A stretch of DNA of 64,000 nt from Pseudomonas yamanorum (GCF_013386765.1 NZ_JACARE010000018.1:1-64000), one strand, 5' to 3'; shown: positions 17,618 through 26,680, counted from the first letter of the stretch. Numbers and translations: made by a program. Notes: generated from the letters alone by a model not told the origin.

Positions 17618-19000
17618 ATGCGTCGCCTGTTATTCGCCTGCCTGCTCATGGGCTCGGCACACACCTTTGCCTTTGACCGCCTGCAAGTCGAGGGCTACAC
17701 ACTGCCCAACGGCCTGCAATTGCTGCTCAAGCCGGGCACCGAACGCGGCCACGTGGCCATTCGCCTGGTGGTGGGTGTAGGCCTCGACGACTTCAGTTGC
17801 GAAGACAAGGAGCTGCCGCACCTGCTGGAACACCTGTTGTTCAGCGGGATCGACGGTGGCGGCGAAGGTGAGCTGGAAGAGCGCATGCAAGCCCTCGGCG
17901 GGGACTGGAACGCCTACACCAGCAACGCCGACACCACCTTCGTCATCGAGGCCCCGGCGCAAAACCAGCGCAAGGTACTCGACCTGCTGCTGGCCATCGT
18001 CACCCGCACCGAACTGACCGACGCCAATATCAACGCGGCCAAACAAGTGGTGGAGCGCGAAGACGGCGGCCACTACTCGCACCTGCAACGCCTGTTGGAT
18101 CGTCAGGACCTCGGCCACAAGGCCAGCAGTCAGTTGGCGGTGGAGCTGGGCCTCAAATGCGCCGAGCGGGCCGATGTCGAGCACCTGACCCGCGAGCAGC
18201 TGGAAAAACTGCGCAAGGCCTGGTACGCCCCCAACAACATGACCCTGATCATCGTCGGCGACCTCGACAAGCTGTTGCCGGCCTACCTCGAACGCACCTA
18301 CGGCGAGCTGGATCCGGTTGACCCCACGGAACATCGTGCACTGCCGGAGATTCAACACGCCGCCGCGATTCGCCGTGACCTGATCCATGGCTGGGTGGGT
18401 GACAACGCCAAGCTGCACTGGTTGTTCCCCGAGCCGGTGCTGGACGACCAGTACGATGAAACCTTCGACCTGCTCAAGGACTATCTGGACTGGGCGTTGT
18501 ATCGCCAACTGCGGCTGCAGCATGGTTTGTCCTACGGCCCGTGGAGCGAACGCGAAGTGCTGGGCGGCGTCGGCTTCATGAGCCTCAACGCCGACCTCGA
18601 GCGCGAAGACTTGCCCGAAGCCGAACAGGTGCTGGAAACCCTCAAGGCCCAACTACTCCAGAACGGCCTCGACCCCGCCACCTTCGCCCGCCTGCAACAA
18701 GCCGCCATCGCCCGCCAGGCGTGGGCGGTTCAGGGCAACAGCGCGCTGGCCGACTATTACTGGAGCGCCTCGGGCGACTACGCCAAGGGGCGTTTCAGCG
18801 ACCCGGCCAAGCGCATCAAGGCCGTCAGCCTGGAGCAAACCAACCAGGCCATGCGCGAGCTGTTCAAGCAGAACGGCTACTGGCGCATCGAGAAACCGCT
18901 GTTCAGCTACGACACGCTCAACTGGATCGCCGCCGGAGCGCTAGGGCTGATCACGATTGTGTTGCTCGGCGTGTGGCGTTATCGCAAAGGGATTGCGTAA
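17618..19000 (+). CDS. Membrane-anchored M16-family metallopeptidase
   Basis: A 460-residue inverzincin. A signal peptide (LLFACLLMGSAHTFA) is followed by the zinc-binding HLLEH motif (HxxEH) near residue 69-73 and the second-half domain (LTREQLEKLRKAWYAPNNMTLIIVGD). A C-terminal transmembrane helix (WIAAGALGLITIVLLGVW) and a short basic tail anchor it with the active site in the periplasm. AGGAAG lies upstream of ATG 17618. The substrate is unknown; small periplasmic peptides or membrane-protein fragments are plausible. Confidence 0.88.
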   Translation: MRRLLFACLLMGSAHTFAFDRLQVEGYTLPNGLQLLLKPGTERGHVAIRLVVGVGLDDFSCEDKELPHLLEHLLFSGIDGGGEGELEERMQALGGDWNAYTSNADTTFVIEAPAQNQRKVLDLLLAIVTRTELTDANINAAKQVVEREDGGHYSHLQRLLDRQDLGHKASSQLAVELGLKCAERADVEHLTREQLEKLRKAWYAPNNMTLIIVGDLDKLLPAYLERTYGELDPVDPTEHRALPEIQHAAAIRRDLIHGWVGDNAKLHWLFPEPVLDDQYDETFDLLKDYLDWALYRQLRLQHGLSYGPWSEREVLGGVGFMSLNADLEREDLPEAEQVLETLKAQLLQNGLDPATFARLQQAAIARQAWAVQGNSALADYYWSASGDYAKGRFSDPAKRIKAVSLEQTNQAMRELFKQNGYWRIEKPLFSYDTLNWIAAGALGLITIVLLGVWRYRKGIA

Positions 19001-19072
19001 TCAGGCCCCGGGAAAACGGCTAAAACGTTATTCTGTCTGGGATTTTTTCCTACAAAGACTGTGAACTGCCGA

Positions 19073-20116
19073 ATGCCTATCCTGACCCAGACCATCCAGC
19101 GCGTCCTCGAACTGATGAAGCGCTACCCAGGGGTGATTGCACTCGGCGGTTTCATCTCGGGTGTGGGCAGCTTCATCCTGGTGGATCGCCAGCAAGGCAT
19201 GGCCAGCTGGATCGCGGTCATCATGCTCGTGAGCTGGTTATGGCTGATGCTGGAAAACAGCTTCACCCAGCTGTTCAGCAAGGTCTTCAAACGGGAAATT
19301 CCCGAGCCGCTGCTGCGCTACGCCACGCAGATGATCCACCAGGAAAGCCTGTTTTTTGTGCTGCCGTTCTTTTTTGTCACCACTACCTGGAACAGCGGCC
19401 AGTCGATCTTTACCGGCCTGCTGGGTGCGGCGGCGCTGGTCTCGATCACCGATCCGCTGTACTACAAGTGGCTGGCGCCCAAGCGTTCGCTGTTTCTCGC
19501 GCTGCACACCCTGACCCTGTTTGCCGCCCTGCTGACCGCGCTGCCGATCATCCTGCACCTGACCACCGCCGAGAGTTACAAGCTGGCCCTCGGTGTGGCA
19601 ATGCTGCTGTCGATCCCCAGCCTGGCCGTCAGCCTGCCGCTGCGCAGCATCAAGGGTTGGGCGATGTTGCTGGGGGTTACCGCAGCGATTGGTTGCGCCG
19701 GCTGGTTCCTGCGCAGTTGGGTGCCGCCCGCGACGCTGTGGATGACCGAAGTGGCCATCAGCACCCAACTGCAGGACCGCACGCCCGGCGATGACCTCAA
19801 AGAAGTCAGCGCCGCGCAACTGCGCAGCAGCGGTTTGTATGCCTACACCGCGATCAACGCGCCCCGCGGGCTGGATGAACGGATCTACCATGTGTGGAAA
19901 TTCAACGGCAAGGAAGTCGACCGTATCGCCCTGGACATTCATGGCGGGCGCAAGGAAGGCTATCGGGCCTGGACCCACAAGCAGAACTTCCCCGCCGACT
20001 CGGTGGGACGCTGGCAGGTACGGGTGCTGACCGAAGATGGCCAAGTGATCGGCGTGTTGCGCTTCAAGGTGACTGATCCCGGTCAGGACACCACAACGCC
20101 GGACGCGCCAAAGTAG
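19073..20116 (+). CDS. DUF5924/DUF2914 membrane protein
   Basis: A 347-residue protein with about seven transmembrane helices in the first 240 residues (DUF5924-like). A C-terminal periplasmic beta-rich DUF2914 domain contains IYHVWKFNGKEVDRIALDI and GRWQVRVLTEDGQVIG. The start is uncertain: ATG 19073 is taken, but a GTG at 19061 is also in frame and neither has a good ribosome site. It precedes the Mce transporter cluster on the same strand, with a 55-base gap. Function unknown. Confidence 0.8.
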   Translation: MPILTQTIQRVLELMKRYPGVIALGGFISGVGSFILVDRQQGMASWIAVIMLVSWLWLMLENSFTQLFSKVFKREIPEPLLRYATQMIHQESLFFVLPFFFVTTTWNSGQSIFTGLLGAAALVSITDPLYYKWLAPKRSLFLALHTLTLFAALLTALPIILHLTTAESYKLALGVAMLLSIPSLAVSLPLRSIKGWAMLLGVTAAIGCAGWFLRSWVPPATLWMTEVAISTQLQDRTPGDDLKEVSAAQLRSSGLYAYTAINAPRGLDERIYHVWKFNGKEVDRIALDIHGGRKEGYRAWTHKQNFPADSVGRWQVRVLTEDGQVIGVLRFKVTDPGQDTTTPDAPK

Positions 20117-20171
20117 TCAGGATCGTGCTATTACGTAGGAATTCTGGAATAGCCAAACAAGCTCGGAGCTT

Positions 20172-21320
20172 ATGACCAGTAGCACAACGGCCGGTGCCGC
20201 CCATCTGGACACGTCCACCCAGCCTCCACTGCTGAGGATTACGGGGGATTGGACGCTTGCCCACTATGCCAACCTGAAGAAGCTGTCGGAAAAGCTCGAC
20301 GGCCAGTACGACGCGGGCGCACGCATCGACCTCAACGGCCTGGGCGCTCTGGACACCGCCGGCGCCTCGCTGCTGGTGGAATTGCTCGGCCCCGAGCGCA
20401 TCGAACAATCCGCCGAACAAACCGACTGCAGCCTCTCGGCCGCCGACCGCGCACTGCTGAAAACCGTCTACCGCTCGCTGAACGACTTCTGCGTGCCGGT
20501 AAAAGAACCGGAAGAGGCCGCCGGCATTATGTTGCTGGCACGCATCGGCAGCGCGGTGTACACCGTCTGGCAAGACGGCATGAAGTTACTGGGTTTTATC
20601 GGCCTGATCCTCGAGACCTTCGCCCGTGGCGTATTCCGGCCCAAGCGCTGGCGCGTGACGCCGATGGTTGCGCATATCGAACAAACCGGCCTCGACGCGG
20701 CGCCCATCGTCGCCCTGCTGACCTTCCTGGTGGGCGCGGTGGTGGCGTTTCTCGGTGCCACGGTGCTGGCCAGTTTTGGCGCGAGCATCTTTACCGTGGA
20801 CCTGGTGGCGTTCTCCTTCCTGCGGGAATTTGGCGTGTTGCTCACCGCGATCCTGATGGCCGGCCGCACCGCCAGTGCCTTCACCGCGCAAATCGGCTCG
20901 ATGAAGGCCAACGAAGAAATCGACGCGATCCGCACCCTGGGCCTGGACCCGATGGAGTTGCTGGTGCTGCCCCGCGTGCTGGCGTTGCTGGTGGCGCTGC
21001 CGATGCTGACATTCCTGGCAATGATCTCGGGGATTATCGGCGGCGGCGTGGTGTGTGCGGTGGCCCTGGATATTTCGCCGGCGATGTTCCTCTCGCTGCT
21101 GCAATCGGACATTGGCGTGCAGCACTTTATCGTCGGCATGATCAAGGCGCCGATCTTCGCATTCCTGATCGCCGCCATCGGCTGCCTGGAAGGCTTCAAG
21201 GTCAGCGGCAGCGCCGAGTCCGTCGGTGCCCACACCACCTCCAGCGTGGTGCAATCGATTTTCGTGGTGATCGTGCTGGATGCGGTGGCCGCACTGTTCT
21301 TCATGGAGATGGGCTGGTGA
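20172..21320 (+). CDS. MlaE-type lipid ABC permease with N-terminal STAS-like domain
   Basis: A 382-residue permease of the MlaE/MCE-associated family. Residues about 15-125 look like a fused STAS/anti-sigma-antagonist domain (IDLNGLGALDTAGASLLVEL), the role played by separate MlaB in E. coli. The remaining 250 residues form the membrane domain, with the conserved coupling stretch SMKANEEIDAIRTLGLDP and PRVLALLVALPMLT. It is the first gene of a four-gene Mce-type transporter that moves phospholipids or other lipids between the membranes. Confidence 0.92.
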   Translation: MTSSTTAGAAHLDTSTQPPLLRITGDWTLAHYANLKKLSEKLDGQYDAGARIDLNGLGALDTAGASLLVELLGPERIEQSAEQTDCSLSAADRALLKTVYRSLNDFCVPVKEPEEAAGIMLLARIGSAVYTVWQDGMKLLGFIGLILETFARGVFRPKRWRVTPMVAHIEQTGLDAAPIVALLTFLVGAVVAFLGATVLASFGASIFTVDLVAFSFLREFGVLLTAILMAGRTASAFTAQIGSMKANEEIDAIRTLGLDPMELLVLPRVLALLVALPMLTFLAMISGIIGGGVVCAVALDISPAMFLSLLQSDIGVQHFIVGMIKAPIFAFLIAAIGCLEGFKVSGSAESVGAHTTSSVVQSIFVVIVLDAVAALFFMEMGW

Positions 21321-22120
21321 GTCGCTTACGTCGTGCGCCCACCGAGGCGGTGATTGAAGTCCGTGGCCTGTGCAACCGCTTTGGCCCGCAAAGCGTGCAC
21401 GAAAACCTCGACCTGGACTTGTACAAGGGCGAGATCCTCGCGGTGGTCGGCGGGTCCGGCAGCGGCAAGTCGGTGCTGCTGCGCAGCATCATTGGCTTGC
21501 GCCAGCCGAGCGAAGGGCAGGTGCGGGTGTTCGGGCAGAACCTGCCGAGCTTGTCGGAACACGAACGTTCGATGGTGGAACGGCGCTTCGGCGTGCTGTT
21601 CCAGAAGGGCGCGCTGTTTTCCTCGCTGACGGTCACGGAAAACGTCGCCTTGCCGCTGATCGAACATGCCGGCCTCAGCCGTCCCGACGCCGAACACCTG
21701 GCGGCGGTAAAGCTGGCGTTGGCCGGGTTGCCGCTGTCGGCTGCCGATAAATACCCATCATCACTCTCCGGCGGCATGATCAAGCGCGCAGCCCTGGCCC
21801 GTGCCCTGGCGTTGGACCCGGACATCCTGTTTCTCGACGAACCCACCGCTGGCCTCGACCCGATCGGCGCCGCCGCCTTCGATCAACTGATCCTGACCCT
21901 GCGCGATGCGTTGGGCCTGAGCGTGTTCCTGGTCACTCACGACCTCGACACGCTGTACACCATCACCGACCGTGTAGCGGTGCTGGCGCAGAAAAAGGTA
22001 CTGGTGGCGGATGCCATCGATGTCGTCTCGGAAACCGACGACGCCTGGATTCACGAATACTTCCATGGCCCACGGGGCCGCGCGGCATTGGATGCCGCTC
22101 AACTGCTCAACGAGGTATGA
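21317..22120 (+). CDS. Mce/Mla-type ABC transporter ATPase
   Basis: A 267-residue ATPase: Walker A GGSGSGKS, Q-loop FGVLFQKGALFSSLTV, signature LSGGM, Walker B ILFLDEPTAGLD and H-loop THD are all intact. The start is GTG 21317, overlapping the permease stop as GTGA. The same reading frame stays open far upstream through the permease gene, but that part is not coding. It energises the permease encoded upstream. Confidence 0.95.
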   Translation: MSRLRRAPTEAVIEVRGLCNRFGPQSVHENLDLDLYKGEILAVVGGSGSGKSVLLRSIIGLRQPSEGQVRVFGQNLPSLSEHERSMVERRFGVLFQKGALFSSLTVTENVALPLIEHAGLSRPDAEHLAAVKLALAGLPLSAADKYPSSLSGGMIKRAALARALALDPDILFLDEPTAGLDPIGAAAFDQLILTLRDALGLSVFLVTHDLDTLYTITDRVAVLAQKKVLVADAIDVVSETDDAWIHEYFHGPRGRAALDAAQLLNEV

Positions 22121-22121
22121 C

Positions 22122-23060
22122 ATGGAAACCCGAGCCCATCATGTGATGATCGGTCTGTTCAGCGTGATCGTCGTGGTCGGTGCCATGCTGTTCGGCCTGT
22201 GGCTGGCCAAGTCCAGCGTCGACAGCGCGTTTCAGGATTACGAAGTGGTGTTCAACGAGGCCGTCAGCGGTCTGTCCCAGGGCAGCGCGGTGCAATACAG
22301 CGGGATCAAGGTGGGCGATGTCACCAGCCTGCGCCTCGACCCGAAAGACCCGCGCCGGGTGCTGGCGCGCATCCGCCTGGCCGGGCAAACGCCGATCAAG
22401 GAAGACACCCAGGCCAAGCTGGCCCTGACCGGCATCACTGGCACCTCGATCATCCAGCTCAGCGGCGGCACGCCCCAAAGCCCGGAACTCAAGGGCAAGG
22501 ACGGCAACTTGCCGGAGATCATTGCGTCGCCATCGCCGATCGCGCGCCTGCTGAACAACAGCAATGACCTGATGACCAGCATCAACCTGCTGCTGCACAA
22601 CGCCAACCACATGTTCTCCCGGGAGAACGTCGAACGCCTCAGCAATACCCTGGACAACCTGCAACAGACCACCGGCGCCATCGCCGACCAACGCGGCGAC
22701 ATCAAGGTGGTGATGCAGCAATTGATACAGGTGAGCAAACAGGCCAGCGCCACCCTGGAGCAAACCACCGCGCTGATGCGCAACGCCAACGGTTTGCTCA
22801 ATGATCAGGGCAAGCAGATGTTCGGCAGCGCCGAGAAGGCCATGCAGTCCCTTCAACAAAGCACGGCCACCATCGACACCTTGCTGACCAACAACAAGGA
22901 CTCCCTGAACAGCGGCATGCAGGGTCTCAACGAACTGGCGCCCGCGGTGCGCGAGCTGCGGGAAACCCTGGGTTCGTTACGCGCGATTTCCCGCCGCCTG
23001 GAAGCCAACCCCAGCGGTTACCTGCTGGGCAGCGACAAGAACAAGGAGTTCACGCCATGA
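22122..23060 (+). CDS. MlaD/Mce-domain substrate-binding protein
   Basis: A 312-residue protein with one N-terminal transmembrane anchor (VMIGLFSVIVVVGAMLFGLWLA), then the Mce/MlaD domain (residues about 40-115, VVFNEAVSGLSQGSAVQYSG..GVTSLRL-like strands). A long helical C-terminal part (residues about 140-300) is rich in Gln/Leu/Asn and probably builds a needle or barrel. It starts 1 base after the ATPase stop and overlaps the next gene by 4 bases. It is longer than MlaD because of this helical extension, resembling PqiB/YebT-like or plant-type Mce proteins. Confidence 0.92.
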   Translation: METRAHHVMIGLFSVIVVVGAMLFGLWLAKSSVDSAFQDYEVVFNEAVSGLSQGSAVQYSGIKVGDVTSLRLDPKDPRRVLARIRLAGQTPIKEDTQAKLALTGITGTSIIQLSGGTPQSPELKGKDGNLPEIIASPSPIARLLNNSNDLMTSINLLLHNANHMFSRENVERLSNTLDNLQQTTGAIADQRGDIKVVMQQLIQVSKQASATLEQTTALMRNANGLLNDQGKQMFGSAEKAMQSLQQSTATIDTLLTNNKDSLNSGMQGLNELAPAVRELRETLGSLRAISRRLEANPSGYLLGSDKNKEFTP

Positions 23061-23716
23061 AGCGTGCTTACCAAATGATCGCCCCCGTTGCGCTGGCATT
23101 GGTCAGTGCATGCTCGATCCTGCCCAAGGCGGATCCTTCGGACGTGTACCGGCTGCCTTCGGCGCAGACGCCTACGCAAGCCAGCCCTGTGGCCTGGTCG
23201 CTGCGCGTGGCCAAGCCGCAGACCAGCGAATTCCTCGACAGCCCACGAATTGCCGTGGTGCCCAACGGCGACTTGATCAGCAGCTACGCGAATTCACGCT
23301 GGAGCGATCCGGCGCCGGTGCTGTTGCGCAACCGGTTGCTGGACGGCTTCCAGCGGGATGGGCGGGTGACGTTGCTCAGTACCGACGAGACCAATCTGCA
23401 AGCGGACTTTGAGCTGGGCGGGCAGTTGCAGGCTTTTCAGAGCGAGTATCGCGGCAGCGCGGTTGAGGTGGTGATACGCCTGGATGCGCGGCTGGTACGC
23501 GGGAGTGATCAGCGGATTATTGCCAGCAAGCGGTTTGAGGTGCGGCAGCCGGTGGGGGATACCAAGGTGCCGGCTGTAGTCGCCGGGTTTGGTCAGGCTG
23601 GGGATGCGTTGAACAAGCAAGTGGTGGATTGGGTGGTGGGCCTGGGAAGCCGCGCTTTTGTGGCGAGGGAGCTTGCTCCCGTTGGGCTGCGTAGCAGCCC
23701 CAAAACCAGCCAATAA
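23057..23716 (+). CDS. ABC-type transport auxiliary lipoprotein (PqiC-like), 3' end replaced by REPIN
   Basis: A 219-residue lipoprotein with lipobox VSAC near residue 16-19 and an ABC-transport auxiliary (PqiC/YmbA-like) domain across residues about 30-195 (FLDSPRIAVVPNGDLISSYANSRWSDPAPVLLRNRLLDGF.. region). It should form an outer-membrane partner of the Mce protein. It overlaps the Mce gene by 4 bases (ATGA). The last about 20 residues (from FVAREL to the TAA) are encoded inside the left unit of a REPIN and its loop, so the native C-terminus has been replaced. Confidence 0.88.
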   Translation: MKRAYQMIAPVALALVSACSILPKADPSDVYRLPSAQTPTQASPVAWSLRVAKPQTSEFLDSPRIAVVPNGDLISSYANSRWSDPAPVLLRNRLLDGFQRDGRVTLLSTDETNLQADFELGGQLQAFQSEYRGSAVEVVIRLDARLVRGSDQRIIASKRFEVRQPVGDTKVPAVVAGFGQAGDALNKQVVDWVVGLGSRAFVARELAPVGLRSSPKTSQ

Positions 23717-23790
23717 GCTTCGACTGACACGCCTGCGAAACCTTGCTGGGGCCGCTTCGCGGCCCAACGGGAGCAAGCTCCCTCGCCACA
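23659..23790. repeat. REPIN overlapping a coding 3' end
   Basis: The left unit TGTGGCGAGGGAGCTTGC.. begins at 23659, inside the lipoprotein gene; the inverted right unit ends CTCCCTCGCCACA at 23790. The lipoprotein stop codon (23714-23716) lies between the two units. The right unit lies just before the convergent nucleoside-gate gene end (23804). Confidence 0.9.
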
Positions 23791-23803
23791 GTTGACCTAG
23801 GTT

Positions 23804-25033
23804 TTAGCCGAAGAACCAGTAGCACACCGCAATCGCTGCCACCACGCCGGCAAACTCCGCCAACAACGCACACCCGACTGCGTGCCGCGCCCGCTGGATG
23901 CCCACCGAGCCAAAGTACACCGCCAACACATAGAACGTGGTCTCGGTACTGCCCTGGATCGTCGCCGCCACCAGCGCCGGGAAGCTGTCCACGCCCTGGG
24001 TCTGCATCGTCTCGATCAACATCGCCCGCGCCGCACTGCCGGAGAACGGCTTTACCATCGCCGTCGGCAACGCATCGACAAAGCGCGTATCCATGCCGGT
24101 CCAGGCCACCACATGGCGAATCCCTTCCAGGCCGAAATCCAGCGCGCCCGACGCCCGCAACACACCCACCGCACACAGCATCGCCACCAGGTACGGCAGC
24201 AGGTTCTTGGCCACGTCGAAGCCTTCCTTGGCGCCTTCGACAAACGCCTCGTAGACCTTGACCTTGCGCAGCGCGCCAATCACCAGGAACAACATGATCA
24301 ACCCGAACAGCGTCAGGTTGCCGAGGATCGATGACAACCCCGCCAGCGCAGTGGCTGAGAGCGTCGCCAGCAAGGCCATGAAGCCACCCAGTACCAGCGC
24401 CCCCGGAATCAGGTACGCCAGCACCACTGGGTCCCACAGCCGCAGGCGTTGCATCACCGCCACCGACAGCAGGCCCACCAGGGTCGAAGCGCTGGTGGCC
24501 AACAGGATCGGCAGGAACACCAGCGTCGGGTCGGCCGCCCCTTGCTGGGCGCGGTACATGAAGATCGTCACCGGCAGCAGGGTCAGGGAAGAGGCGTTGA
24601 GCACCAGGAACAGGATCTGCGCATTACTGGCGGTGTTGGGGATCGGGTTGAGCTCTTGCAGCGCCTTCATGGCCTTGAGGCCGATGGGCGTAGCGGCGTT
24701 GTCGAGACCCAGGCCGTTGGCGGCGAAGTTGAGGGTGATCAAGCCGATGGCCGGGTGGCCGGCGGGCACTTCCGGCATCAGGCGGCGAAACAGTGGGCCC
24801 AGCGCCTTGGCCAGCCAGTCGACGATCCCGGCTTTCTCGGCGATGCGCAGGAAGCCCAGCCACAAGGTCAGCGTGCCGAACAGCAGCACCATCACCTCGA
24901 CCGACAACTTGGCCATGGCGAAGATGCTTTCCACCATCGCCGCAAAGATGCCGGCGTTGCCGCCGATCAGCCATTGCGCCAGTGCAGACACCATCGCCAC
25001 GATAAAAAAGCCAAGCCACAGGCCATTGAGCAT
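23804..25033 (-). CDS. Nucleoside-recognition (Gate) domain membrane protein, SpmA-SpmB-like fusion
   Basis: A 409-residue integral membrane protein. The two halves resemble spore maturation proteins A and B joined in one chain, each with a nucleoside-recognition 'Gate' domain. Visible are ITLNFAANGLGLDNAATPIGLKAMKAL near residue 100-125 and the second-half FSGSAARAMLIETMQTQGVDSFPALVAATIQGSTETTFYVLAVYFG region. ATG 25033 follows GGGGGATT. A single gene between a REPIN and the gltP terminator. The transported ligand is not known. Confidence 0.85.
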   Translation of the reverse strand: MLNGLWLGFFIVAMVSALAQWLIGGNAGIFAAMVESIFAMAKLSVEVMVLLFGTLTLWLGFLRIAEKAGIVDWLAKALGPLFRRLMPEVPAGHPAIGLITLNFAANGLGLDNAATPIGLKAMKALQELNPIPNTASNAQILFLVLNASSLTLLPVTIFMYRAQQGAADPTLVFLPILLATSASTLVGLLSVAVMQRLRLWDPVVLAYLIPGALVLGGFMALLATLSATALAGLSSILGNLTLFGLIMLFLVIGALRKVKVYEAFVEGAKEGFDVAKNLLPYLVAMLCAVGVLRASGALDFGLEGIRHVVAWTGMDTRFVDALPTAMVKPFSGSAARAMLIETMQTQGVDSFPALVAATIQGSTETTFYVLAVYFGSVGIQRARHAVGCALLAEFAGVVAAIAVCYWFFG

Positions 25034-25085
25034 CAGTTGAATCCCCCGAAAGATGGGGCGAATGATAGCGGGGCTGACAGAAACG

Positions 25086-25112
25086 ACAAACCCCGGATTT
25101 TCCGGGGTTTGT
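25086..25112 (-). terminator. Intrinsic terminator of gltP
   Basis: A near-perfect 12-bp stem (ACAAACCCCGGA / TCCGGGGTTTGT) lies 21 bases past the gltP stop on the minus strand, followed by a T-rich tract. Confidence 0.85.
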
Positions 25113-25132
25113 GTAGGAGGCAGTCCTGGCGA

Positions 25133-26464
25133 TCAGCCGCGACTGGTCTCGCCGGCCGGCAGCACTTGCTTGGTGCGCCAGTGCGGCAGCGAGTTCCAGT
25201 AGCGCTCGCCCTTGGCGTCGTCGTACATGCCTTCCCAGCGGGAGATGACCAGTACGGCCAGGGCGTTGCCGATCACGTTCAGTGCGGTACGGGCCATGTC
25301 CATGATGCGGTCGACACCGGCGATGAACGCCAGGCCTTCCAGCGGAATGCCCACGCTGCCCAGGGTCGCCAGCAGCACCACGAAGGACACGCCCGGCACA
25401 CCGGCGATGCCTTTGGAGGTGACCATCAGGGTCAATACCAGCATCAGTTGCTGGCCAATCGACAGGTCGATGCCATACAGCTGGGCGATAAAGATCGCGG
25501 CGATGCTCTGGTACAGGGTCGAGCCGTCGAGGTTGAACGAATAACCGGTGGGTACCACGAAGCTGCAGATCGCTTTCGGCGCGCCGTAGGCTTCCATCTT
25601 CTCGATCACACGCGGCAGCACGGTTTCGGAACTGGCGGTGGAGTAGGCCAGTACCAGCTCATCCTTGAAGATGCGCATCAGCTTGAGAATCGAGAAGCCA
25701 AACAGGCGAGCGATCAAACCCAGTACCGCAAAGGCGAAGAACAGAATCGCGACGTAAACCAGGATCACCAGCTTGGCCAGCGGCAGCAGCGAGGCGAAAC
25801 CGAAATTGGCGACCGTCACCGCGATCAGCGCAAACACGCCGATTGGGGCGTACTTCATGATCATGTGGGTGACTTTGAACATGCTCTCGGACACGCCCTG
25901 GAACATGGTCACCAGGGGTTCGCGCAGTTCAGGCTTGAGGCTCGACAAGCCGAGGCCGAACAACACCGAGAAGAAGATGATCGGCAGCATGTCGCCACGG
26001 GCCACGGCGGCGAAGATGTTCGACGGGATCAGGTTGAGGATCGTCTCGATGAACGCGTGCTCGTGCTGAACCTCGGCGGCGGTGGCGGTGTATTTGGAGA
26101 TGTCGACGGTACCCAGGGTACTCATGTCGATACCGGCACCCGGATGGAACAGGTTCGCCAGCAGCAGGCCGACCACAATGGCGATGGTGGTGACCACTTC
26201 GAAGTAAAGGATGGTTTTTACGCCGATCCGACCGAGCTTTTTCGCATCCCCAACACCGGCGATTCCGACAATCAGCGACGAAATCACGATCGGGATAACG
26301 ATCATCTTGATCAGGCGGATAAAGATATCGCCAGCGGGCTGCAACACGTTGCTGATCCACCAGGCCTTTTCGGCACTGAAATGGTTAAGCACCGCACCGA
26401 TTGCAATCCCCAGCACCAGACCGATGAGGATCTGCCAGGCGAGGCTTAGCTTTGCCTTCTTCAT
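25133..26464 (-). CDS. gltP: Glutamate/aspartate:proton symporter
   Basis: A 443-residue DAACS-family transporter with eight helices and two re-entrant loops. Diagnostic segments are the serine-rich loop YSTASSETVLPRV near residue 270, the NLDGSTLYQS motif near residue 315 and GVPGVSFVVLLATL near residue 355. It imports glutamate and aspartate with protons or Na+. It is a single-gene unit with its own terminator. The 5' leader contains a perfect 10-bp inverted repeat (26492-26548) that may shape translation. Confidence 0.93.
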   Translation of the reverse strand: MKKAKLSLAWQILIGLVLGIAIGAVLNHFSAEKAWWISNVLQPAGDIFIRLIKMIVIPIVISSLIVGIAGVGDAKKLGRIGVKTILYFEVVTTIAIVVGLLLANLFHPGAGIDMSTLGTVDISKYTATAAEVQHEHAFIETILNLIPSNIFAAVARGDMLPIIFFSVLFGLGLSSLKPELREPLVTMFQGVSESMFKVTHMIMKYAPIGVFALIAVTVANFGFASLLPLAKLVILVYVAILFFAFAVLGLIARLFGFSILKLMRIFKDELVLAYSTASSETVLPRVIEKMEAYGAPKAICSFVVPTGYSFNLDGSTLYQSIAAIFIAQLYGIDLSIGQQLMLVLTLMVTSKGIAGVPGVSFVVLLATLGSVGIPLEGLAFIAGVDRIMDMARTALNVIGNALAVLVISRWEGMYDDAKGERYWNSLPHWRTKQVLPAGETSRG

Positions 26465-26491
26465 GTCATTACCCTTACTTCAAGTGGACTC

Positions 26492-26548
26492 AGGCAGATG
26501 CGCCAGCAGCTGGAACGCTCGAGAGCGAAAAAGTGGGTGCATCTGCCT
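26492..26548 (-). repeat. Inverted repeat in gltP leader
   Basis: AGGCAGATGC (26492-26501) and GCATCTGCCT (26539-26548) are perfect complements 37 bases apart, just upstream of the gltP start on the minus strand. Either an mRNA stem in the 5' UTR or a pair of half-sites for a regulator. Confidence 0.5.
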
Positions 26549-26655
26549 CCGTAGAAGGTCACCGCAGTTGGCCGATATGGCTCACTGGCAGGCGAAAAAA
26601 GGCGCAACTATTCCGATGCAAGGAGGCGACGTCTAATGCCGTAAACGCCTACCCT

Positions 26656-26680
26656 ATGCCGAATCGGCATGAGTTTTTTT
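26656..26680 (+). terminator. Orphan terminator-like hairpin
   Basis: ATGCCGA (26656-26662) pairs with TCGGCAT (26664-26670), followed by GAG and seven T on the plus strand. No plus-strand gene is seen upstream, so it is either a small-RNA terminator or a palindromic operator in the gltP promoter region. Confidence 0.4.

Noticed and set aside
20249..22120. A 623-codon frame ending with the Mce ATPase.
   Set aside because: Only the part from GTG 21317 matches the ATPase; the earlier part runs through the permease gene in another frame.
23517..24437. A 306-codon minus-strand frame running through the REPIN and the nucleoside-gate gene.
   Set aside because: It is a shifted frame of the real gene; the REP adds repeat-like peptide.
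24449..26449. A 666-codon plus-strand ORF across the nucleoside-gate and gltP genes.
   Set aside because: It is the antisense shadow of two clear genes in high-GC DNA; its translation is low-complexity with no domain and no ribosome site.
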